DNA from: Mucilaginibacter sp. SMC90
GTDB lineage: Bacteria; Bacteroidota; Bacteroidia; Sphingobacteriales; Sphingobacteriaceae
Length of the DNA stretch: 64,000 nucleotides
Assembly: GCF_022811725.1 (NCBI RefSeq)
Contig: NZ_CP094527.1
Coordinates: 6,076,001-6,140,000, forward strand
Direction: 5' to 3'
The position numbers and the translations under genes are program-made. A model generated the notes under the pieces. The model made no database searches and was not told where the DNA came from. It saw nothing but the letters and a program-made list of their open reading frames with translations. Shown one piece after another: positions 1-6,854 of the stretch (position 1 is the first letter of the stretch; each line of letters starts with the position of its first letter).

Positions 1-56
1 GTAGTTTTACCGTGGTCAACGTGCGCAATGATTGCGATATTTCTTATTTTTTGCAT
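1..56 (-). CDS. typA: TypA/BipA translational GTPase, N-terminal fragment cut by window edge
   Basis: Only the first 18 complete codons lie in the window. They read MQKIRNIAIIAHVDHGKT, which contains the G1 P-loop of a translation-factor GTPase (AHVDHGKT). The QKIRNIAIIAHVDHGKT start is characteristic of TypA/BipA, a ribosome-binding GTPase of the EF-G family involved in ribosome assembly and stress. LepA has a similar P-loop but normally a different lead-in, so it is the main alternative. Translation runs leftward off the window; the start codon is the ATG read from 56 to 54. Confidence 0.8.
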   Translation of the reverse strand, partial: MQKIRNIAIIAHVDHGKT

Positions 57-174
57 GAAAATGCTCCCTAAAATTTGGCGCAAAGGTACACTTAATATAT
101 GAGATTATAAAGCGTTTACAAGTTATAGTTGATAATTAATGTAATCAAAGTATCAAAAGACGAGTTGCTTCACC

Positions 175-990
175 CTATCTCCCAAAAGCCCAAACCAAAA
201 ACTTACCCATTGCGCGGCCCCAGGTAGCGGTATCATGGGTACCTCCTACTACTTCAACATATTGAATTTCTTCCGGGCGTTTAAAACCTTGGGCTTCCAT
301 CTCCCTGATCAGGTCGATGGTATCATCAATAGCATCAATAATGCCGTTCTTATTCCGGTCGCTGGTTTCATCTTTGGTACCGGTTTGCAGCCAGGCGCTG
401 ATAGCCGGTTTAGTTTTAGTTTCCCTTATTACCTGGTGCATCAGCCTGTCGGCCTCTGTATAACCTTTGGCAAGGTCTTTCCCCCGCCACCAAAATGAGC
501 CAGAAAAAACGCCGGCCTTATTAAACAATGCCGGATTGTTCCAAACAATATCGAAAGCCGATAAACCGCCAAGCGAAAAACCAGCGAATGCAGTTATATC
601 AAATTCATTAAAACCCGTCAATTGCTCTAATTGAGGCAACAATTCTTCTTTTATAAATTGCGTATAGATATCGGCTTTAGCCCCCCTGCCTTTAAAATCC
701 GGTTTACCGGTAATACCATATTCATCCAGGCGGTCATCACCGGCATGTATGGCCACAATCAATACCGGTTTAAGGCGATTGGTATTATATAATGTTTCGA
801 GCGTTGTCTTTAATCCAAGATTTTCAAGTTCCTGGCCGTCGTTAAGCAGCAGCAGGTTCAAAGGCTCGGCAATATCGCTATCTTCCGGTTTCAGGATGGT
901 TAAAGTTACTTCCCGCCCAAGCAGTGCAGAGGTTATATTTATATCTTGTTCGGTTATCGTCATTTCAGTATCAAGCCAGCCCGGGTACAT
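175..990 (-). CDS. Esterase, alpha/beta hydrolase (esterase D / enterochelin-esterase-like)
   Basis: The 271-residue protein has the layout of the esterase D/enterochelin esterase family: a strand-rich N-terminus, a nucleophile elbow G-F-S-L-G-G around Ser139, and a C-terminal GGTHD whose His (about 252) would complete the triad. No clear signal peptide is seen, so it is probably cytoplasmic. The start at 990 is preceded by a purine stretch (AGAAAGAG); an alternative start at 963 (MTITEQ) would remove nine residues. It is divergent from the amidoligase cluster that starts at 1128 with another alpha/beta hydrolase. A shared role is possible but not shown. Substrate unknown. Confidence 0.8.
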   Translation of the reverse strand: MYPGWLDTEMTITEQDINITSALLGREVTLTILKPEDSDIAEPLNLLLLNDGQELENLGLKTTLETLYNTNRLKPVLIVAIHAGDDRLDEYGITGKPDFKGRGAKADIYTQFIKEELLPQLEQLTGFNEFDITAFAGFSLGGLSAFDIVWNNPALFNKAGVFSGSFWWRGKDLAKGYTEADRLMHQVIRETKTKPAISAWLQTGTKDETSDRNKNGIIDAIDDTIDLIREMEAQGFKRPEEIQYVEVVGGTHDTATWGRAMGKFLVWAFGR

Positions 991-1127
991 CTCTTTCTAA
1001 ATTAAAATTAAGGGCGCAAAAATAAGCTATACTTTTTACTTTTTAGGGCTAAGGATTAATATTATCAGGCTGTTGCCTTTTTCAAACAAACCTCCTAACT
1101 TACAATCATTATAAAAACTACACTACT

Positions 1128-1835
1128 TTGACCGAAAAATTTCACCGCTGGCACTCCCCCAACACCAACACCGACCTCGAAATGCTGGTTTTCGGCGACC
1201 GCGGTTATCCTGTGATCGTTTTTCCTACAACCAAAGGCCGCTATTACCAAAATAAAGATTTCGGCCTCATCCAAAGTGTAAAATGGTTTGTTGACAATGG
1301 CCTGGTGAAGATCTACTGTCCTGATACCATTGATGACCGCAGCTGGTACAATAAAGGTATCCACCCTGCCGACAGGGCCAAAACCTATGCCGGGTATGAC
1401 CGTATGTTGCAGAATGAACTTATTCCCTGGGCTATGCATGAAACGGGGGTTGGCAAAGTAGCCCTTGCCGGTTGTAGTTTCGGCGGATACCATGCAGCCA
1501 ATTTCGCGTTTAAGCACCCCGAAAAAGTAAGGCATTTATTTACTATGGGCGGAGCTTTTGATATTAAAATGTTTACGGATGGTTACTATGACGACAATAT
1601 CTTCTATAACAATCCTGTCGACTTTTTGCCGGGCAGCAACCATCATGACCTTTGGCAAATGAATATTATTCTTGGCACGTCCGAGCATGACATTTGCAAA
1701 GGATATAACATCCAGCTTTCAAACATTTTAAAGCAAAAAAACATTAAACATTGGCTGGATATCCGCCCGTTTGCCAATCATGACTGGCCCATCTGGCGTG
1801 AAATGTTCCCACACTACTTATCAACCATAAAGTAG
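1128..1835 (+). CDS. Esterase-like alpha/beta hydrolase, first gene of amidoligase cluster
   Basis: The 235-residue protein carries a nucleophile elbow G-C-S-F-G-G (Ser117) and a C-terminal NHDW His (about 218), as in esterase-type alpha/beta hydrolases. I believe it belongs to the COG4947-like group. The reading frame opens with TTG; no in-frame ATG exists upstream, and the sequence MTEKFHRWHS looks like a natural start. It heads a rightward run of ATP-grasp, YbdK-type ligase, amidotransferase and ATP-grasp genes, which suggests it removes an ester or amide from, or transfers onto, the product of those ligases. That role is inferred from context only; the hydrolase fold is seen in the sequence. 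Confidence 0.75.
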   Translation: MTEKFHRWHSPNTNTDLEMLVFGDRGYPVIVFPTTKGRYYQNKDFGLIQSVKWFVDNGLVKIYCPDTIDDRSWYNKGIHPADRAKTYAGYDRMLQNELIPWAMHETGVGKVALAGCSFGGYHAANFAFKHPEKVRHLFTMGGAFDIKMFTDGYYDDNIFYNNPVDFLPGSNHHDLWQMNIILGTSEHDICKGYNIQLSNILKQKNIKHWLDIRPFANHDWPIWREMFPHYLSTIK

Positions 1836-1951
1836 AGAATCAGGAAATCAAGAGTCAAGAAGCAAGAAAAAAAAAGAGAATTTAAGAAGCAGGAGGCAAG
1901 ATATAACAAACTGAAACCCCAAAGAAAAACAAACATAAAACACCTATTACC
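1836..1951. repeat. Purine-rich AATCAAGAGTCAAGA-type interspersed repeat
   Basis: The gap between the hydrolase and the first ATP-grasp holds a low-complexity run of AATCAGG, AATCAAGAGTCAAGAAGCAAG and related units. The same wording recurs at 18117-18207. It is a dispersed simple repeat rather than a gene. No promoter is obvious here, so the operon could still be read through it. Confidence 0.55.
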
Positions 1952-3109
1952 ATGAAAAAAATTGGCATCTTATTCGGACAGGAAGATTCGTTTCCGCAAG
2001 CATTTGTGGACCGCGTAAACCAAAAAGCAGAAAAAGGCATCAGTGCTGAATTTGTACGGCTCGATAAGGTTATGCAAGCCGAACCGCTTGACTATGCAGT
2101 GATCGTCGACCGTATTTCGCAGGATGTGCCCTACTATCGCGCAGCCTTAAAAAATGCCGCCATTTGCGGTACTGCCGTAATCAACAATCCATTTTGGTGG
2201 AGTGCCGACGAAAAGTTTTTCAACAACGCCCTCGCCGTAAAAATTGGCGTACCTGTACCTAAAACGGTGATCCTGCCGTCAAAGGAACTGCCCGATGATA
2301 CCACCAATAAATCGTTCCGTAACCTGGCTTACCCCTTGGATTGGAATGGAATTTTCAATTATGTAGGCTTTCCGGCCTATATGAAACCATTTGACGGCGG
2401 CGGCTGGAAAGAAGTTTACAAGCTGGAAAACGAAAAGGATTTTTTTAGCAAATACGATAAAACCAAGCAATATGTAATGATGCTGCAGGAAGAGATTGTT
2501 TTTGACGATTACTTTCGCTGCTATTGCATTGGCGGCAAGCATGTACGCATTATGCAGTACGAGCCGCGCAACCCGCATCACCTGCGTTATGAGCATGGCA
2601 AGGCACCGGCATCCAAAAAGCTACTGGATACCATTAAAGATTATGTAATTAAACTAAACCAATATTTAGGTTACGATTTTAATACTGTGGAGTTTGCTGT
2701 ACGCAACGGCATCCCATACGCCATCGACTTTTGCAATCCTGCCCCCGATGCCGAAGTTACCAGCGTAGGTCAGGAAAACTTTGAATGGGTGGTTGAAACC
2801 GCCGCCAATTACGCTATTGAACGCGCCAAAGGTCAAAAAGACGGACTGGACAACCTTACCTGGGGCGAGTTTGTAAAAACATCAGCAGCAAAAACACCGC
2901 TGGTAGCAGCTGTAAAAAAAGCTGCTGTTAAAGTTGATGTTTCGGTAACTGCGGTTGATCATACTATTGAAGCGGAAGGGAAAGTGAAAAAAGCTAAAGC
3001 GGTTAAAGCGCCGGTTGTAAAAGCCACTGCTGTAAAAGAACCAGTAGTAAAAGCGACTGCCGTAAAAGAAAAAGCAGCAGCCAAGCCTAAAAAGGCTACT
3101 AAAAAATAG
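1952..3109 (+). CDS. ATP-grasp ligase with Lys/Ala-rich histone-H1-like C-terminal tail
   Basis: Residues 1-310 form a RimK/D-Ala ligase-like ATP-grasp protein: an N-terminal MKKIGILFGQ pre-ATP-grasp strand, the nucleotide loop PAYMKPFDGGGWKEVY (Lys145, Gly149-151), and a C-terminal metal-site region with YAIDFCNPAPDAE (about 256-268). Such enzymes make carboxyl-phosphate intermediates and join them to an amine or thiol. Residues 311-385 are a separate low-complexity tail rich in Lys, Ala and Val; residues 343-385 hold 15 lysines in 43 positions and a near-perfect 10-residue repeat (VVKATAVKEP). The tail resembles bacterial H1-like proteins and could bind nucleic acid or another polyanion, or be the modified substrate. 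Second gene of the amidoligase cluster; the specific reaction is unknown. Confidence 0.8.
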   Translation: MKKIGILFGQEDSFPQAFVDRVNQKAEKGISAEFVRLDKVMQAEPLDYAVIVDRISQDVPYYRAALKNAAICGTAVINNPFWWSADEKFFNNALAVKIGVPVPKTVILPSKELPDDTTNKSFRNLAYPLDWNGIFNYVGFPAYMKPFDGGGWKEVYKLENEKDFFSKYDKTKQYVMMLQEEIVFDDYFRCYCIGGKHVRIMQYEPRNPHHLRYEHGKAPASKKLLDTIKDYVIKLNQYLGYDFNTVEFAVRNGIPYAIDFCNPAPDAEVTSVGQENFEWVVETAANYAIERAKGQKDGLDNLTWGEFVKTSAAKTPLVAAVKKAAVKVDVSVTAVDHTIEAEGKVKKAKAVKAPVVKATAVKEPVVKATAVKEKAAAKPKKATKK

Positions 3110-3122
3110 GGTATGTGCGATT

Positions 3123-3213
3123 CCCCTCTCGAGAGGGGTGTAGGGGTTTGTTATCGCGTGTAGAAACACACCCCTTCCATCACACCGCCCAACGCGCCCC
3201 CTCTCAAGAGGGG
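3123..3213. repeat. CCCCTCTC palindrome-bounded interspersed element, copy 1
   Basis: The element is bounded by two 16-bp palindromes, CCCCTCTCGAGAGGGG at 3123-3138 and CCCCTCTCAAGAGGGG at 3198-3213, with a GTGTAGGGGTTTGTTA / AACACACCCC core. A second copy in the opposite orientation is at 41678-41783. It sits between the first ATP-grasp and the YbdK-like gene. Confidence 0.85.
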
Positions 3214-3249
3214 AGTTTTGAAGAAGAAGAGTAATAACCCTAACCAATT

Positions 3250-4347
3250 ATGAACGAATTTACCTTAGGTGTTGAAGAAGAATTTATGGTGATTGATCCC
3301 GTATCGAGGGAGTTAAAATCGCATGAGCAAAGAATTGTGGATGCTGCTCAAAAAATCCACGAAGACCAGGTAAAGGCCGAAATGCACCAGGCTGTGGTTG
3401 AGGTAGGTACTCATATTTGCCGCAATACAGAAGAGGCCCGCCAAGAGGTAGGGAAGCTTCGTACTACCGTAGCTCAACTGGCCGGCGACATTGGCTTGCG
3501 CATCGGCGCTGCAGGTACACACCCCTTTTCGCACTGGCAACATCAGTTGATAACCGACCATCCAAGGTATTTTGAAATTGTAGATGAAATGCAGGAGGCC
3601 GCACGCTCAAACCTTATTTTTGGGTTACATGTACACGTGGGGATCCAGTCGCGGGATATGGCTATACACATCGCCAACCAGGTACGGTACTTTTTGCCGC
3701 ACGTATATGCACTTTCAACCAATTCGCCCTTTTGGGAAGGACGAAATACCGGATTTAAATCATTCCGTACCAAGGTTTTTGATAAGTTTCCGCGTACGGG
3801 CATTCCCGATTATTTCAGCAGCATTGAGGAGTATGACCGTTATATTAAACTACTGGTAAAAACCAATTGTATTGATAACGCCAAAAAAATCTGGTGGGAT
3901 ATCCGGGTACACCCCTTCTTTGAAACCATTGAGTTCCGTATTTGCGACTGCCCCATGCTGGTAGACGAAACCATTGCTTTTACCGCTTTATTTCAGGCTT
4001 TATGCGCTAAGTTGTATAAACTCAGAGCACAAAACATGAAGTTCATCAATTATTCGCGGGCGCTCATCAATGAAAATAAATGGCGTGCGGCCCGTTACGG
4101 TATCGACGGTAAAATGATAGATTTTGGTAAGGAAATGGAGGTAAACACCCGTTCGCTGATACTGGAACTACTTGATTTTGTAGACGATGTGGTTGATGAG
4201 CTCGGCTCGCGCGATGACCTGCAATATGTACATAATATACTGGAGCATGGCACCGGCGCCGACAGGCAACTGGCTATTTATAATCAAAACAATAACTTTG
4301 CCGATGTGGTGGATTATATAACATCGCAAACGTTGAAGGGGATTTAA
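3250..4347 (+). CDS. YbdK/GCS2-type carboxylate-amine ligase
   Basis: At 365 residues this matches the glutamate-cysteine ligase family 2 (YbdK, COG2170). It starts with the family signature FTLGVEEEFMVIDP, where the acidic cluster binds Mg-ATP, and continues with EVGTH, GLHVHVG (about 125-131) and FRICDCP. These enzymes activate a carboxylate with ATP and form an amide bond; in E. coli YbdK has weak gamma-glutamylcysteine ligase activity. Here it lies between an ATP-grasp ligase and a class I amidotransferase, so it probably performs one condensation step in a dedicated pathway rather than glutathione synthesis. Substrates unknown. Confidence 0.88.
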   Translation: MNEFTLGVEEEFMVIDPVSRELKSHEQRIVDAAQKIHEDQVKAEMHQAVVEVGTHICRNTEEARQEVGKLRTTVAQLAGDIGLRIGAAGTHPFSHWQHQLITDHPRYFEIVDEMQEAARSNLIFGLHVHVGIQSRDMAIHIANQVRYFLPHVYALSTNSPFWEGRNTGFKSFRTKVFDKFPRTGIPDYFSSIEEYDRYIKLLVKTNCIDNAKKIWWDIRVHPFFETIEFRICDCPMLVDETIAFTALFQALCAKLYKLRAQNMKFINYSRALINENKWRAARYGIDGKMIDFGKEMEVNTRSLILELLDFVDDVVDELGSRDDLQYVHNILEHGTGADRQLAIYNQNNNFADVVDYITSQTLKGI

Positions 4348-4388
4348 GAGCCCCACCCAAACCCTCCCCTAAAGGGAGAGGGCTTTAA
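4346..4388. repeat. Short GC-rich inverted repeat between cluster genes
   Basis: AGCCC at 4349 pairs with GGGCT at 4380-4384, and CCCTCCCCT sits next to AAAGGGAGAGGG. It resembles half of the CCCCTCTC element and lies between the YbdK-like and amidotransferase genes. Confidence 0.55.
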
Positions 4389-4407
4389 AAAATAAGGCAT
4401 AAGAAAC

Positions 4408-5241
4408 ATGACGGAGAAACCGGAAATAAAAGTAGCCATACTTGATCTGTATGATGGGATAGCGAACGAGGGTATGCGCGGCTTCCAGGATATTTTGAAG
4501 CGATATAGAACTAAACACGATCTGAATTTAAGTTACCAGATCTTTGATGTTCGCCGTAAGTGCGAGATGGCAAACCTCGACTTTGATATTTACATTTCAA
4601 GCGGTGGCCCCGGTAATCCACTGGAAACCGAAGGTACCGAATGGGAAAAGAAATATTTTAACCTGGTTGATAAACTGGAAGACCATAACCTATCCAACAA
4701 CAGCAACAAAAAACACGTTTTTTTTGTGTGCCACTCTTTTCAGCTGATGTGCCGCCGTTATAAACTGGGCGATATCAATATGCGCCGGTCGCCCTCATTT
4801 GGGGTACTGCCTGTTAATAAAACTGAGCTGGGTTTGAGTGAGCCGTTATTTGAAGGTTTGGCCGAACCTTTTTATGCTGTTGATTCGCGCAGCTGGCAGG
4901 TGATCAATCCGGATGAAAAACGTTTTGAAGAACTGGGCATGCAACTGGTGGCAATCGAAAAAGAACGCCCGCATATCGATTTACCAAGGGCGATGATGGC
5001 CATCAGGTATAACGATTATTTCTTTGCCACACAATTTCACCCCGAAGCCGATGCAGGGGGCATGAAAGGGATGCTGCTTCGCGAAGAAAAAAAACAGGAA
5101 GTGATCAGTGAGCATGGCGAGGTTAAATATAAAGAGATGCTGGAACGCCTCGACGATCAGGATAAAATAACACACACCCAACATACGCTGATCCCTAATT
5201 TTTTAGATGCAGCCGTAGAAAGTGTATTGGGTGTGGTATAA
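4408..5241 (+). CDS. Class I glutamine amidotransferase-like protein
   Basis: The 277-residue protein has the full class I amidotransferase triad: Cys108 in VFFVCHSFQLMCR, and His211/Glu213 in FATQFHPEAD. An oxyanion-type SSGGPGNP is at about 64-71. Such domains hydrolyse glutamine and hand ammonia to a partner synthetase, though some members act as peptidases on gamma-glutamyl compounds. No synthetase domain is fused, so the partner is presumably one of the neighbouring ligases. An alternative is removal of a gamma-glutamyl group from the product. Fourth gene of the cluster; a 132-bp repeat-containing gap follows. Confidence 0.85.
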   Translation: MTEKPEIKVAILDLYDGIANEGMRGFQDILKRYRTKHDLNLSYQIFDVRRKCEMANLDFDIYISSGGPGNPLETEGTEWEKKYFNLVDKLEDHNLSNNSNKKHVFFVCHSFQLMCRRYKLGDINMRRSPSFGVLPVNKTELGLSEPLFEGLAEPFYAVDSRSWQVINPDEKRFEELGMQLVAIEKERPHIDLPRAMMAIRYNDYFFATQFHPEADAGGMKGMLLREEKKQEVISEHGEVKYKEMLERLDDQDKITHTQHTLIPNFLDAAVESVLGVV

Positions 5242-5266
5242 TTATAATGCTATATATAACGCTATA

Positions 5267-5353
5267 TCATTGCGAGCGCAGCGTGGCAACCGCATGCTAT
5301 ACAGAGCGGTCGCGCTTCCGTGCGATTGCTTCGTCGTTCCTCCTCGCAATGAC
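5267..5353. repeat. TCATTGCGAG palindromic REP-like element, copy 1
   Basis: Starts TCATTGCGAG and ends CCTCGCAATGA, with internal GTGGCAACCGCATGCTATACAG and GCGATTGCTTCGT segments shared with the copies at 49185-49295 and 30562-30680. It lies between the amidotransferase and the second ATP-grasp gene. Confidence 0.85.
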
Positions 5354-5373
5354 ATGGTTAATATGAATCACCT

Positions 5374-6567
5374 ATGAATCCATCAGTCAGAAAAACATTT
5401 AACGGAAAATTCAGCGACGAGAAATACAGTCAATTTCTGGATAAGCTCAATAATGACTTAAAAGAACCTGTTCCTTTCCGCGTAGCGGAAACACCCGTTT
5501 TTTTGACTGCTGATTTTCGCGATAAACTCATAGCCGCCGGAGATAATATTGTTGGTACCATCCTGAAACCCAATTTCAAAGAACTTACCGAACGCGCCAT
5601 TCCTGATTTTTGGCGGGTAGCCAATGAAAATGATCATCCCCATTTTATTGCCCTTGATTTTGGCATCTGTAAAGATGAGCAGGGAAATATCGTACCCAAA
5701 CTGATCGAATTGCAGGGCTTCCCTTCACTTTATGGTTTCCAGGTGCATTTGGGCGACACTTACCGCGATGTTTATGATCTCCCTGCTGATGAAACCACTT
5801 TTTTTAGCGGATTGAATAAAGAAAGCTATCTCGATCTGCTTAAAAAAACGATTCTCGGCCCCTACCAGCCCGATGAAGTTGTGCTGATGGATGTTAATGC
5901 CCCGGAGCAAAAAACGGCGGTCGATTTTTATCTTACCCAAAAGTACATCGGCACACCGGTGGTATCTTTAAGCGATCTGATCCAGGATGGCAAAAAGCTC
6001 TACTACATGGCCGGCGATGAAAAGAAACAGATCAAACGCATTTACAACCGTTTGATATTTGATGAGATAGCCGGAGATCCGGAGATCTTTACCAAAGTTG
6101 CCGATATCAGGCAGCCTCTTGAGGTTGAGTGGATCACGCATCCTAACTGGTTTTATCGTATCAGTAAATTCACCATGCCTTTTTTAACGGGCGATTACAT
6201 CCCCAAAACGCAGTTTTTGCACCAGATAGCACAAATTCCTACAGATTTAGAAAACTATGTACTAAAACCGTTGTTCTCCTTTGCAGGTCAGGGCGTAATT
6301 ATTGATCTTAGTAAAGATGACGTACAAGCCATTACAGATCCGGAGAATTGGATTTTACAGCAAAAGGTAAATTACGAACCTGTTGTACAATCGCCGGAGG
6401 GGGGCGTAAAGGCCGAGATCAGGCTGCTTTACCTTTGGCCCGATGGGGATCAAAAACCAACGCTTGCCATTAACCTTGCACGGTTAAGCCGCGGAAAAAT
6501 GATAGGCGTACGTTATAACAAGGATTTTAACTGGGTTGGCGGCACAATTGCTTTTATGCCCCGTTAA
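5374..6567 (+). CDS. Second ATP-grasp-fold protein of the amidoligase cluster
   Basis: The 397-residue protein has an ATP-grasp-like segment in its C-terminal half: YVLKPLFSFAGQGVIID (Lys298, Gly305, Gly307), then LQQKVNYEPVV and a terminal NFNWVGG-type loop. The N-terminal half is not recognised; it contains FIALDFGICKDEQGN and LIELQGFPSLYGFQ. It is quite unlike the first ATP-grasp of the cluster, so the two probably act on different carboxylates. It is the last gene of the run and follows the amidotransferase after a repeat element. Exact substrate cannot be inferred. Confidence 0.7.
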   Translation: MNPSVRKTFNGKFSDEKYSQFLDKLNNDLKEPVPFRVAETPVFLTADFRDKLIAAGDNIVGTILKPNFKELTERAIPDFWRVANENDHPHFIALDFGICKDEQGNIVPKLIELQGFPSLYGFQVHLGDTYRDVYDLPADETTFFSGLNKESYLDLLKKTILGPYQPDEVVLMDVNAPEQKTAVDFYLTQKYIGTPVVSLSDLIQDGKKLYYMAGDEKKQIKRIYNRLIFDEIAGDPEIFTKVADIRQPLEVEWITHPNWFYRISKFTMPFLTGDYIPKTQFLHQIAQIPTDLENYVLKPLFSFAGQGVIIDLSKDDVQAITDPENWILQQKVNYEPVVQSPEGGVKAEIRLLYLWPDGDQKPTLAINLARLSRGKMIGVRYNKDFNWVGGTIAFMPR

Positions 6568-6626
6568 ACTTTGTACTAATTACCCTGTCTGTACGTATAT
6601 ATTAAATAATGCTTAATTTTGTCTTT

Positions 6627-6788
6627 ATGAATATGCAGATCATCATTATCGCGATACTTTTTGCAGGCGCTGTTTTCTACATCGGCCGTATGATGTATAG
6701 GGCTCTTACAACCAAAAAAAGCTGTGGCGGCAATTGTAAATGCGGTGTTGATTTTTCGGGTATTGAACCTGGAAAAACCGCTAAATAA
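6627..6788 (+). CDS. Small Cys-rich single-pass membrane protein (FeoB-associated type)
   Basis: A 53-residue protein: a hydrophobic N-terminus (MQIIIIAILFAGAVFYIGR) followed by a basic stretch and a Cys cluster CGGNCKCG. This is the pattern of the 'FeoB-associated Cys-rich membrane protein' family, which often sits near ferrous iron transporters. No feoB is present here. An in-frame ATG at 6609 could add six residues. A metal-binding role is inferred from the three cysteines. Confidence 0.65.
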   Translation: MNMQIIIIAILFAGAVFYIGRMMYRALTTKKSCGGNCKCGVDFSGIEPGKTAK

Positions 6789-6854
6789 TGCTAAATTCCC
6801 ATTTCATACAATCTTCATAACAAACCAATACTTTTAGTAAAGTAATTTCTCTTA

